Source: Henricia sp. BOLD:AAB3569
Lineage: Eukaryota; Echinodermata; Asteroidea; Spinulosida; Echinasteridae
Direction: 5' to 3'
DNA length: 64,000 bases
Assembly: GCA_037783545.1 (NCBI GenBank)
Contig: JBBELK010001195.1
Span: 186,001 to 250,000, forward strand
This document shows positions 22,385 through 33,202 of this stretch, in pieces (positions within the stretch are counted from its first letter, which is position 1; the number at the start of each line of letters is the position of its first letter). The position numbers and the translations under genes are program-made. The notes under the pieces are model-generated. The model was not told the DNA's origin. It saw only the letters and a list, made by a program, of their open reading frames with translations, and did no database searches.

Positions 22385-22930
22385 AGAATGCATTTTTAAA
22401 ATCTTGATGTACTGTCATACTGAATTCAGTTTTATTAAAAATTGCAACTGAAAGATGAATAATTTCTATTTGTTGTAGATTAACATTCCCATCTGTTAAA
22501 AGTAGGGATGGGCATTTACGGTTAATTCAGAAACCGGTTTGCAATTCTTTCCAGTGTCGGTTAACCGGTTAACCGTTCAGCCGACACCAAAGTTGTTGGT
22601 GTCGTTTTACTTTATAAATACATTTGCAATGCACACAATACCCCTAGGCCCCCAAAATAATCATTGAATCTTTATCGGGTGAAAATTTTACTACGACTCC
22701 ATATACATTTATTTCAATTTCATGAAGTAAATACAAAAAACCTTTGAAAACTATTGTAAATTCTTTAAAATTGGGTTTCGTTTAAACGTTCGGCAAAATG
22801 GTTTTTCATTTTTTTTCCCGGTTAACCGGTTAAATGTCCAATCCCTGGTTGAAAGAGTGCATTATGTTAATGAAAACCCTCAAATCAAGCATCCTCATGA
22901 TAATTTGATTAGTTTTGTGCTTCACAAGTT
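22385..22930 (+). repeat. Direct-repeat block, copy 2 (interrupted)
   Basis: Same block as 21830-22100, interrupted by the 345-bp MITE at 22503-22847. The uninterrupted copy 1 shows the pre-insertion sequence TTTTGAAAGTACACTATG. Confidence 0.7.
22503..22847. mobile_element. hAT-type MITE
   Basis: 345 bp. Ends are TAGGGATGGGCATTTACGG and, reversed, CAGGGATTGGACATTTAACC. Target-site duplication is 8 bp with one difference: GTTAAAAG (22495-22502) and GTTGAAAG (22848-22855). Internal ACCGGTTAACCG palindromes are typical of such elements. No ORF. Confidence 0.82.
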
Positions 22931-23661
22931 CAGACAGATACATGAGACTTCCAAATTTGAAGGAATGGATTCGATGGACTGCTCACTTAATTGCAGTTTT
23001 GCTTCACACCCCATGTCGTTCAGGTCATAATCCCATTACTAGGTGACTCTTGTGTCAAATATTAATTTAAATAAGACTACCGAGAACTTATTTTGCTGAA
23101 TTGTGTGCCTGCTTTATTATTTTGTGCATTGCAAAACATGTCTTAAATCTGAAGCTCCCACCGGGCGGGCCACAAAAATATTAGATCTGCTACTACATTG
23201 TACATGTACATGTTGAACTTCAAGAAAAGGATAAACAAGAACAGTTGGTTTTTATAATATTTTCGTTTTTTTGCACTTTTAGCATGAAACTGAAGTAAAT
23301 GGCACAGCAAGGAATAAGCTATATCCAAATTTTGTTTTCCCATGTAGGACCCCACCCAATCACTTCACAGTAAACCTAGGTACATGCAGTACCCCCACCA
23401 GTCCCCCTACGCCCCACCCCCAAAGTGACCTAGCCATTAAAACGTTCGTGCTAGCTATCTCTATTCTCGCTGCATGAGCTGAGTCACATACACACTGCAT
23501 GCAATACGCGCTATGTGTACAGTACAGTACTCGTATGCAGTTTGCGCACACGTACATATGCTGCGCTGCAGATATCGATATCGCGGTATCGAACACCGCG
23601 ACGTGAATGAATATTTATGAGCTCGATTGACCTTTGACCCCAGCGGGGAATTTGAGGTTAA
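22931..23661. other. Non-coding sequence
   Basis: No gene seen. Alternating TGCAT/GTACAGTAC words lie at 23500-23560, and a CGATATCGATATCGCGG patch at 23575-23590. Confidence 0.35.
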
Positions 23662-23760
23662 GTTCTGGACTATATTATGCGCTGTCCAAATCATATCGAT
23701 ATTCCGCCCTCTATAGTCGGCCGTGCTACGATCCAATATCGCAATAATATAGTCCAGAAT
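23662..23760. mobile_element. Mini-MITE W, copy 2 (inverted relative to copy 1)
   Basis: Reverse complement of 19710-19806 with very few differences. Shares flanking TTAACCTCAA with copy 1. Confidence 0.75.
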
Positions 23761-23784
23761 CTGGACTATGGTAGTACGTACATG

Positions 23785-23850
23785 TACGCGAAAAGGGACA
23801 ACTCGTCCCCGAGTCAACTCGGGGACGAGTCAACTCGTCCCCGAGTCAAC
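23785..23850. repeat. Self-complementary minisatellite, CAACTCG core
   Basis: Units CAACTCGTCCCCGAGT and CAACTCGGGGACGAGT alternate. Each is close to the other's inverse, so either strand folds on itself. Confidence 0.8.
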
Positions 23851-24119
23851 TTTCCCCCTTTAATTAACACCTAGTTCGAAGTCGTCCCCAGGTCAAGTCG
23901 TCCTTGCACCCCGTGTACAAAACCTATAGCCAATATAAACAAAATCTGAGTTTTCTAGTCTCCTAGGTTGCAAGGATAATCGGTTTGGGCCTGTCGACTA
24001 CATTTCCTGTATTTCAATTTGGAAGCAACAATTTCAAGATGTACAAGCACGTACAAAATCACTGCAATTTTGCTGAGATTATTAGTAAACACAGCTTTTC
24101 GAAGGTTGACACGAAGTAT

Positions 24120-25480
24120 CATGAGTGGTCGTGGCTTGTCGCAGATGTTGTTCCCGATTCTTCATCGGGAAGAATCGTAACTAAATTATAACGAATCGTA
24201 ATGAATCGCATAATCATGATCGCAGACATTCGTATATGTTTCTGAACAAGTCGCAGATGTCGTAGATTCATAATGTCACTGTAAGGAATCGTAATGAATC
24301 GCAGACATTCGTATGCATATCGTAACAATACAATAAGCACGTAAGCGTTACAATTTTCTAAGATTTGTAACAAAGTGACTATCGATCTGAACAACCCGCA
24401 GATGTCGTCACAGTAGATTTGTACTGTACGTGTCATCGTAAGAAATAGTAATTAGGTATCGTAATGAATGAACCCTTTCACGGTTATCGACGCCATCTTG
24501 TTCACGGGGCACTTCGAACACGCGTTGCCATGTGCGTGCGCGGATCGTAGCTAATGCACATGCAGTGACCTAACAATACATTCGAATACGATCCGCGCAC
24601 GCACACAGCAACGCGTGTTCGAACTGCCCCCTGAACAACATGGCGTCGATAACCGTGCAGATTTGTACTATACGTGTTATCGTAGGGAATCGCACAATGC
24701 GTGATCATGATCACAGACAGTCGTGTCCGAACAAGTCGCAGATGTCGTAGATTTGTACTGCGCGCTGTCATCGTAAGAAATCGTAAAGACACGCAGACAT
24801 TTTTTATACTGAAAATGCATATCGTAACAATACAATAAGCACTAAGCACTACAATTTTCTAAGATTTGTAACAACCCGCAGATGTCGTCGCAGTAGATTT
24901 GTACTGTGTCATCGTAAGAAATAATAAGGTATCGTAATGAATCGCACAATATGTGTGATTATGATCGAGGACATGTGTCTGAACAAGTCGCAGATGTCGT
25001 AGATTTGTACTGTGTTATCGTACGGAATCGTAACAAATCGTAAGGAATCGCACAATGCATGCTCATGATCACAGATATTCATGTTTCTGAACAATTCACA
25101 GATGTCGTAGATTCATGCTGTCATCGTAAGGAATCGCAGACATTGGTATACTGAAAATGCATATCGTAACAATACAATAAGCATTATAAGCGTTAACATT
25201 TTCTAAGATTTGTAACAACGGCCCACAGATGTCGTCACAGTAGATCTGTACTGTGTCATTGTAAGAAATAGTAAGGTATCGTTATGAATCGCACAAAGTG
25301 TGATCACGATCGCAGACATTCGTGTGTGTCTGAACAAGTCGCAGATGTCGTAGATTTGTACTGTCATTGTGAGGGAATCGTAAAGAATCGCAGACAATTC
25401 GTATGTATTTATTTTAAAAATTCAAATAGCAACAATAAAATAAACGCTTAGCATTAATACGATTTTCTAAGATTTGTTGA
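24120..25480. repeat. Degenerate tandem array, ~335-bp higher-order unit
   Basis: Words GTCGCAGATGTCGTAGATT, CGTAACAATACAATAAGCA and TTTTCTAAGATTTGTAACAA recur in order. CGTAACAATACAATAAGCA starts near 24307, 24827 and 25163. The 336-bp spacing becomes ~520 where the 24479-24657 MITE is inserted. Sub-repeats with GAATCGTAA/GAATCGCA occur within each unit. No coding. Confidence 0.75.
24479..24657. mobile_element. Fold-back MITE inside the tandem array
   Basis: 179 bp; arms of ~70 bp (CACGGTTATCGACGCCAT… and …ATGGCGTCGATAACCGTG) with few mismatches and a ~36-bp loop. It explains the irregular spacing of the surrounding array. Confidence 0.82.
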
Positions 25481-25651
25481 AGTGCAATCATGACTAGCTG
25501 TAGAGTTTCGTAAGTTTATTCAGAGTATATAAATATCACTAATAAAGTCTTTTAAATATGACATGATAAATGCCCCAGAAAGTTTAAATTTGGTGACAAG
25601 GAAGCAATCATTTTAGCAGTAAGAAAATTTTCTTTAGCAGTATTAAAAGAT

Positions 25652-25684
25652 CATGGAGGAAGGAAAAGACTTCCTTCCTCCATG
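25652..25684. repeat. Perfect 14-bp-arm hairpin
   Basis: CATGGAGGAAGGAA, 5-nt loop AAGAC, TTCCTTCCTCCATG. Confidence 0.9.
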
Positions 25685-26320
25685 GTAAGATTTTGTTGAA
25701 AACAATGTTTATGCCATGCTTCATTGACTTATAGTACATCATACGAGTCTTGATTGGCGAATGTGTTTTATGGAATTTGTTCCTTTTGACATAGCCTTTG
25801 TCTTTGCACAAATTCACCACGTGCAAAACAACAGTCGTTCACCGTGCGGCATGGCCGGCCATGCCCTAGGCCTAGCGGCAGACGGCCGGCGGCATATGTA
25901 CCGGCACGGTGTACAGTGCGGCCGGCCGATTCGGGAGTAGGCCTCGGTGAATTGAATATTCCACTGTTCACGAATAAATCGCGATCATCTAGAGCATTTT
26001 CTTGGCCTGAATATGTTGCGACCCGAAATATTTAGCTTTTTTTTCTTCGGAGATTGTCGCACAACTGGCATCATATGCCTAATTTTCTATGCGTATGACG
26101 TCATGCAGTTTACCAGTTCACCTTCTCATTGGTCCATGGCGAATCCTGACCTCATGCATTATGCACGTAACCCCTCTACCAAAACGGTAGACAGAAGTAA
26201 AGAAAAACATAAGCTCTAAAAAACGAGATGGTAAAGGCTGTCTGGGCGGACAGTCCGTGCGTGCTAGTCTTTCCTCAAGCGTTGGAAAACTTCCCGCGCG
26301 CGAATATATAACTCCCCAAT
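25685..26320. other. Non-coding; GC-rich patch 25840-25935
   Basis: No gene seen. 25845-25935 is unusually GC-rich for the window, with overlapping CCGGCC palindromes. Open frames across it are not family-like. Confidence 0.4.
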
Positions 26321-29091
26321 AGTAGAGGACCTGGCTTAGACATGTATGCACATAATTTAGGAGAGGATAACTCAACTGTTATAGGCTAATATGACCCCAA
26401 GGAACAACTTGGGTGGTGTGCCAAAATCTCTATCCAGGGCGAAAAGCCCGAAAATGACCACGCCCTTTTTAAGACGGCCACGCCCCTTTCTTAATCAGTA
26501 GTGCTGCTTCCGACATAGTTGTATCTACTGAATTCAACTGATATTAGCTAATATGACCCCGAGGAACAACTTGGGATGTGTCCCAAAATCGCTACCGGGG
26601 AGAAGTACCCAAAACTGACCACGCCCTTTTAAATGACCACGACCTTTATCAGAAGTGCTACCTCTGACATATCTATACATGTATCTACTGAACTTGACTG
26701 ATATAAGCTAATTTGAACCCGAGAACAACTTGGGATTTGTGCCAAATTCACTATCGATAGAAAAGTACCCGGAAATGACCACACCCTTTTAAACGACCAC
26801 GCCCCATATTATCAGAAGTGCTGCTTTCGACATAGCCAAACTACTGAACTCAACTGATAAAGGCTAATTTGAGCCCTATAGGAATAACTTGAGATATGTG
26901 TCAAAATCGCCAACTAGAGAGTAGTTCCCACAAATGACCATGCCCTTTTTAAAATGACCACGCCCCTTATTTAAAGTGTACTTCCGACATCGGTGTATCT
27001 ACTCTAGGGCAAGCTAATTTGATCCCAAGGAACAACTTCGGATTTGTGCCAAATTCCCTATCCGGGATAAGTACCCCAAAATGGCCACGTCCTTTTAAAT
27101 GACCACACCACCTCTTATCAGAAGTGCTATATGTACTTTTAATTTTGCTTTATCTACTGAAATCAACAGATATAAGATAATATGACCCCGAGGAACAACA
27201 TGGGATGTATGCTAAAATCCTGGGGGAAAAGTACCCAAAAATGAACACGCCCTTTTTTTCGTCAGAAGCGCATTACTTCCGACATAGTTGTATTTACTGA
27301 ACGCAACTGATGCATGTAAGCTAATTTGACCCCGAGGAACAACTTGGGGTGTGTGCCATATTTGCGGTTAGGGGAGAAGTACCCCAAAACGACAACATTC
27401 CTCTTTTCATCTGCAGTGCTACTTCCGACATAGCCGTATCTTCAAAACTGTTACAGCTGGGTATCTGGGTTGCTCAAAATGGCCATGATGTTTAGTGGGT
27501 CATGGAGAAGAGTTTCGAATATATATTTTGTTAATTAGAGAAATTGCCAAAAATGTTATCCATTACGGTAACCATAGATACTACCCATTACTACCTACCG
27601 GTACATATATAAATTGCCAATTATTTATTAACGTAAGCGTTCCATGCTTAAATTGTACGAATGTCTATTTCTTATTCTATAGTGCACTCACACAGTAGTA
27701 AATCGTGTTATGACTTCCGTCATGACATAGCATTTTTCTAGGGGTGGGTAGGCAATGCACCCTATCAGCAGTATGGATTAACACGAATAGCTAGATTTTT
27801 TAATAATGTGCACCAAGCTGTAGTGAGTAGATTGTTTCGATAATTTTCACCTTTTAACTACATGTATACTTTGAACAAGGTGAAGCACAATGAGCAGTGA
27901 GAACGACCTCACCCAAAAAAGAAACAGTTATACCATCATCAGATTGCTACACAAAGTAAATTTTGCTGAGCTCTGCCATCAAATACCGCTATATTTCTTT
28001 CCAAAGCAAAGACAATCTCTTTGCCCTCTAATACACAGTACAGATCTAATTTCTATCAGAATATAAATTTAAAACTCTTCTATGACCCCCTAAACATTAT
28101 AACCATTCCGAACATTGTTAGCAACCCAGAAAATACAACTATGTCAGAAATACATTTCTGATAAGAAGTGGGTGTGGTTATTTTCCGGTACTTCTCCTCG
28201 GAGAGCGAATTTGGCACACATCCCACATTGTTTCTCAGGGTTAAATTAGCTTACATCAGTTAAGTTCAGTAGTATATCTATGATGGATATAGCATTTCTG
28301 ATAAGAAGGGGCGTGGTCATTTTCGGGTGCTTCACCTGGATAGCGAATTTGGCACAAATCCCAAGTTGTTCCTTGGGGTCAAATTATATTGTATCAGTCG
28401 AGTTCAGTAGATACAGCGATGTCGTAAGTAGCACTTTAAATGTGGGGCGTAGTCATTTTAAAAAGGGCGTGGTCATTTTCGGGAACTTCTCCCTATATAG
28501 GTGGCGATATTGACACACATCCCAAGTTAATCCTCGGGGTCAAATTAGCTTATCAGTTGAGTTCAGTAGTTTAGCTATGTCGGAAATAGCACTTCTGATA
28601 AGGCGGGGCGTGGTCATTTAAAAGGGTGTGGTCATTTCTGTGTTCTTTTCCATCGATAGTAAATTTGGCACAAATCCCAAGTTGTTCCTCGGGGTCAAAT
28701 TAGCTTATATCAGTCAAGTTCAGTAGATACATGTATAGATATGTCAGAGGTAGCACTTCTGATAAAGGTCGTGGTCATTTAAAAGGGCGTGGTCAGTTTT
28801 GGGTACTTCTCCCCAGGTAGAGATTTTGGGACACATCCCAAGTTGTTCCTCGGGGTCATATTAGCTAATATCGGTTGAATTCAGTAGATACAACTATGTC
28901 GAAAGCAGCACTTCTGATGAAGAAAGGGGCGTGACCATCTTAAAAAGGGCGTGGTCATTTTTGGGTATTTCGCCCCGGATAGCGAATTTGGCACACATCC
29001 CACGTTGTTCCTTGGGGTCAAATTAGCCTAGATCAGTTGAGAAATCCTCTCCTAAATTATGTGCATACATGTCTAAGCCAGGTCCTAGACT
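26321..29091. mobile_element. Fold-back element with tandem-repeat arms (~2.8 kb)
   Basis: Outer terminal repeats 26327-26367 and 29045-29085 are perfectly inverted over 41 bp (GGACCTGGCTTAGACATG…). Inside lie ~7 direct monomers (26385-27455; GCTAAT landmarks at 26385, 26547, 26707, 26863, 27013, ~27174, 27320), then a core of ~690 bp, then ~6 inverted monomers (28140-29040). Each monomer is ~145-165 bp and carries AACAACTTGGG, TGACCACGCCC and TTCCGACATAG words. This is the architecture of Foldback (FB/Galileo-type) elements. No transposase ORF; the core ORFs are under 80 codons. Confidence 0.85.
27456..28139. other. Core of the tandem-armed fold-back element
   Basis: Unique AT-rich sequence between the inverted arrays. 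The edges GGGTTGCTC and GTTAGCAACCC are weakly inverted. No protein family recognised. Confidence 0.5.
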
Positions 29092-29160
29092 AAAGGCTAG
29101 TGTACAAGTAACTCCACTTTGACTGTACTAAATAGTTACTGTACATTTTACAATTTTTAT

Positions 29161-29480
29161 ATGCCCGTTTTGGTTTTATGGAGCATCACATTGACTTAAA
29201 ACTTGGTTTGCTGGATGAAATTTTTGTGGATGTTCAGAATGTCAATATCGGAAATCTTTTATTTTTCACCAAAAATGAGGGTTTTTAAAAACATGAGAAA
29301 ATATAGCACATTTATTTGCAGGTTTCCTATACGTATTGTACATTTTCAAATGGTCATTTTGGTTTATTGGAGCATCACATCGACCTAAAGCTTGGTTTCC
29401 TGGATGAGACTTCTTGTGTGGATGTTCAAAATTTCAATATCTGGAAAATCATAGTCCTTTGACCAAAAATGTGTTCTTTT
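29161..29480 (+). repeat. Two tandem copies of a ~188-bp unit
   Basis: GGAGCATCACATTGACTTAA (29180) and GGAGCATCACATCGACCTAA (29368) open matching blocks that continue through TGGATGTTCA and TCAATATC. Confidence 0.7.
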
Positions 29481-29759
29481 ATCAATAAAATAAAGGTCTC
29501 GCAAAACCACCTTTTTCACAACTTTCAAGCTTTACATCATCCTAATGTGAAAGTAGACACATCACGCGTGCTAATGTTGTATGGTAGTTTATCAAGGCGT
29601 ATTTGTTTCGGAAAAGACAAATTTTACCTTTATCTTTACGTCCTAGTTAGGGGAGCATTTGGCCAGTTGGAACAGTTTTCACAAAACCGTCTATAAAACA
29701 ATCACATAATTTATTAAAGAAAAAACAACTATATTCTAAACACACATATGGGCTACAAA
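29481..29759. other. Non-coding spacer
   Basis: Nothing recognised. Confidence 0.35.
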
Positions 29760-30295
29760 TGGGGCCTGTAAAATATTAGGGCTCGTATCTGGAAAATGGG
29801 TGGGGACATTAAACTCCTAAAATAAGCGACTTTTTTCCGGGTTTGCCGCTCACCTACTGTACATGTATACATTATGTATTTAGGACTACACAACACCTGT
29901 TAATTTGGGTTTGTTGTTGCCCTTACCCGACGTATATTAGCACTGTACTCAGTGCTTTCCCGAGACACTATGAAAAATGTCATAGCGTGCTCGGGTTGGA
30001 TTCGAGCCAACGACCTCCTGCAAACAAAGCCCGGTTCGTGGTCTTGCAACTCTGAGAATTATGGGTGAAATGGAGGCTGAAAACTGCTCTAATTTGCTTT
30101 TCAGACAAAGCAACACATAACCAGGATGTTTGCTAGTGTAAACATCCCCTGGAGATTATGTACAGCTTTAACTAGAGATGACAGTTTAATGGCATTATGG
30201 AAATAAATGTGGAACTGTGTCTACTAGTTTTGTTGATCATAAAACATCCATGGTTACTATGGAAACCTTATCAGCGTTTAGATAAGGAGCCGTCC
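29760..30295 (+). repeat. Dispersed repeat T, copy 1
   Basis: Blocks GGTGGGGACATTAAACTC, AACCAGGATGTTTGCT and CATCCATGGTTACTATGGAA recur in the same order at 46430-46600 plus 47940-48240. The middle block is also near 57510-57670. No coding evidence. Confidence 0.65.
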
Positions 30296-30312
30296 ATAAA
30301 GTACGAACGCAT

Positions 30313-30335
30313 GGGGGGGGGGGGGGGGGGGGGGG
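30313..30335 (+). repeat. G23 homopolymer
   Basis: Uninterrupted run of 23 G; may be an unreliable length in the assembly. Confidence 0.9.
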
Positions 30336-30469
30336 TGTGAGGGCGGGGGTAATTTACTGCCTCCATACCTTGCAATCCCAGAGGGTGCAGGCTTGACAGC
30401 GAAAAGTATCACGCCAGGTGTACATTTATTGCAAGGCTAGTGAAATCGCACGCGCATGTACATGTTGTA

Positions 30470-31110
30470 CATTCAATTCAATTCAATTCAATTTTATTTT
30501 CCACCACCATAAAGGCCACATAACAAATTTTAAGATTCATAAACAATTAACAATGGGTGGAGGAGATCTCAAAAAAGCAAAGCTTGTAAAATAGGGACCC
30601 CCCAAAGGTGTGTATACACTTTGAACAATCAAATTGAGTTATATTTACAATGCAAAAAAACAAATTTCATTCTCCTTCGCTTCGCTCATACGAATGAAAA
30701 ATAGTTTGATTCTAATGAATGAGTCGAATAACAAGGAACATATGGATTTAAATGTTTTATTGATTACAGCATAGGATAGTGGTCGTGAACTCTATTGCCG
30801 TGCACCTTTCACCTATTACAACTGTACATGTTATACAATACAATGTACATTACAACGAATAATCATCAAATTAAAGGGTATTAGTAATACCTCCACCTGT
30901 GGTAAGAAAATTAAAAAGCATCTTGTGAGTTTAATTAGAACGTAAAAACATCTTCTCCTGGTATCCATCTGGAACCAAGCCATTTAGGCTCTTCGGACAT
31001 CGTCCGGCTTTCAACAACTCAACTTAAAACAATATTTTCCTGGTATCCATCTGGAACCAAGCCCTTTAGGCTCTTCGGACATCGTCCGGCTCTCAAACTC
31101 AAAAAGACGG
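30470..31110 (-). mobile_element. Probable LINE 3' untranslated tail with (AATTG)n end
   Basis: On the minus strand the sequence ends in TGAATTGAATTGAATTGAAT, a short tandem tail typical of CR1/L2-like elements. Upstream are two tandem ~78-bp units containing CTAAAGGGCTTGGTTCCAGA and CCGGACGATGTCCGAAGAGC. No ORF2 is attached. Confidence 0.5.
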
Positions 31111-31166
31111 GCTACATTTTAACAATTAAGAGTAAGATTAGTACGGTACATTGTTGTTCAGTACAT

Positions 31167-31478
31167 TTGTGTTTACAAAGTGAAGAGGTCTATCGTGTGG
31201 AAGGAATGCATCAAGAATGTCTGAACACAACACGAAAAAGCAGAAATCGTATGAAAGATTTCCATGTGCTATACGACAATCGGATAAATCTCTGGGATCG
31301 AGAACTCGCCCAGGAACATGGCAATGCTTTTGGCGTCAGTCCATGCAGCATAAACTGCTGGCGCTCGGAGGCCACGAAAAACCTCCTTTTATCTTGTCTG
31401 TTTTTTAGGAGGAAACGTGGGTGCATCCTAGGACACCAAAAGGAGGCGCACTCCCCTTATCATTGCCACATTACCTAG
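31167..31478 (+). pseudogene. Possible CENP-B/Pogo-type HTH remnant
   Basis: One frame from 31217 gives MSEHNTKKQKSYERF. After a shift, another frame gives ELAQEHGNAFGVSPCSINCW followed by RSEATKNLLLS and RRKRGC. Together these resemble the 'KRKSY…F K…A…HGN…A…FGV…I..W' DNA-binding helix-turn-helix in Pogo/Tigger transposases and CENP-B-like proteins, followed by an R/K-rich stretch. No DDE domain follows. The match is short and frameshifted, so this is a tentative call. Confidence 0.3.
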
Positions 31479-32603
31479 GTCTGTTCCCGGGGTTTTTTGA
31501 ACATTTTTTTTTTTGGGGGGGGGGAATTTTGTCAAAAGGGTTAAGCTAAAGAGAAAAACCTGCATGCATCTATTCAAACATAAAGGCAACGAAAAAACAT
31601 TCAACATATTGGTCCCACCCGACCAAGCGGCCTTTGGACATTGCCGGTTCGTTTCAACTCAAATATTCAAATTCTTCATATAACTGTACAACATGTTACT
31701 CTTGACGAGTTATTCTCTAGTTTATATATACCAGTATATACATATGTTCCTTCTTAACCAGCCTTTTAAGCTTTTCATGTGAATATTGCATAACAATTAT
31801 ATTACAGCCATTATTCTGGAAAACCAAGCGCTTTAGGCTTTTAAAATTCACCCGTTAATAATGGTCTCGTTCACGTTACAACCCTTATAACGGAAATTAA
31901 CAGTTACATCAATGTATGTGATATGTATTTGAACCAAAACGTCGTACTATTCTTAGCTTGATTCTACTTGAATTATCTATAGGAAGGACCGAACACAAGA
32001 ACAGAATCAGTAAACTACGCCCGATAGGCTCGCCGAAGTACATGTACATGTATATATATTAGAATTATAATTCATACTCGCAAGTACAGCATTTATGAAA
32101 ATTATTCCATTTCAAGCAATAATAATTCCACGTGAAGATTTCAGAACAGCGTAATCATCAAATATAATTGAATAAATGTTTGGTACTGCAAATTTCGGAA
32201 ATTAGAACAAAGCAACGACAAAGACATGCTAAAGCTTTTCGACTTGCACTCGGAGCATAACACAATTTGTGTCGGTGACGCTATCGAGATAAAGTAACGC
32301 GGGAATGACGTGTTCAGAATCCTGCGCGAATTAGTCAGCTGACAACAGAAAGGAGCACGCTACTAGACTGCGCAGGAACTTGTAGCATGCAATGAGCTTT
32401 TGGTTATTGAATGAATGAGTATATGTAGCCTCGAGCATGCGCAGATATAGATGCACGATACTGCGCGCTCTGGCCAGTACAGTGAACTGCATGTTACCAC
32501 TAGTTGGGTTGATCACTGGTAAGCTAAAAGAATGCAAGTAGAGCTTATACAATAGATTGGTTTATATGTTCAACGGAACAAAACGAGTATCGGTTGTGTT
32601 TAA
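31479..32603. other. Non-coding; continues LINE-tail-like words
   Basis: Fragments similar to the 30950-31090 repeat occur at ~31620-31660 and ~31825-31850 (ACCAAGCG…TTTAGGCTTTT). A T/G-rich run is at 31505-31525. No gene found. Confidence 0.35.
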
Positions 32604-33198
32604 AGGGGCCCTTATTTGGGATATTTATCATTGAAATATATGCTATCAAACGAATATACTCAGTTACATTCATAAAAAATCCTATTTGGAGCTTGTTTTG
32701 GGGTTAAAACAAAGGTTTTTTTTTTTTTTTTTTTTTTAGTTTATGCTAATGAAAATGTGCATATTCATGACCAAGGTCACGATGTCACAAGAGGCAAACA
32801 CAGGAAAATAACATTCAACTGTGCACAAAATATTCCACCTTTTTCTCAAACGTCCTGGAATTTTTGTAATCGCGACTGTTCGAGTTTGTTCTACATGTTT
32901 CCTGTTAATTGTAAGCCATGACGAAACTGGGGGAGAAAACCGCAGCAATTTGCCACAAGTCCAACTTGAAATCTTATGTTTGTTTTGTTTTAACTTTTCC
33001 CTTCCGTCTTCCTTACGTGATGCACTCCAAACAGCGCCCTCTGTCTGTGGTTTATTGCAACGAAATCTTTAAAGTTCAAAAAGGCTACCTTTTAATGATT
33101 TTACATCCAAACGAACAGTAGCATGTCTTGCTAAACAAGTAATCCATCATATGAAGCAAAGATTGTGCAAACAGGTGTTTAGCATGTCATAGGCCCTT
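32604..33198. mobile_element. Possible TTAA-type MITE (595 bp)
   Basis: TTAA at 32600-32603 and 33199-33202 flank ends AGGGGCCCTTATTTGG and, reversed, AAGGGCCTATGACATG: a short imperfect terminal repeat. A T-run lies at ~32716-32738. Weak internal symmetry; no ORF. Confidence 0.4.
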
Positions 33199-33202
33199 TT
33201 AA

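Noticed and set aside
19710..23760. 4-kb DNA transposon with W as its terminal repeats
   Set aside because: Each W is itself a complete short element with its own inverted ends, and no transposase lies between them. Kept only as an alternative.
24120..25480. CRISPR-like array
   Set aside because: Units are degenerate, without constant short repeats and unique equal spacers; eukaryotic satellite-like context.
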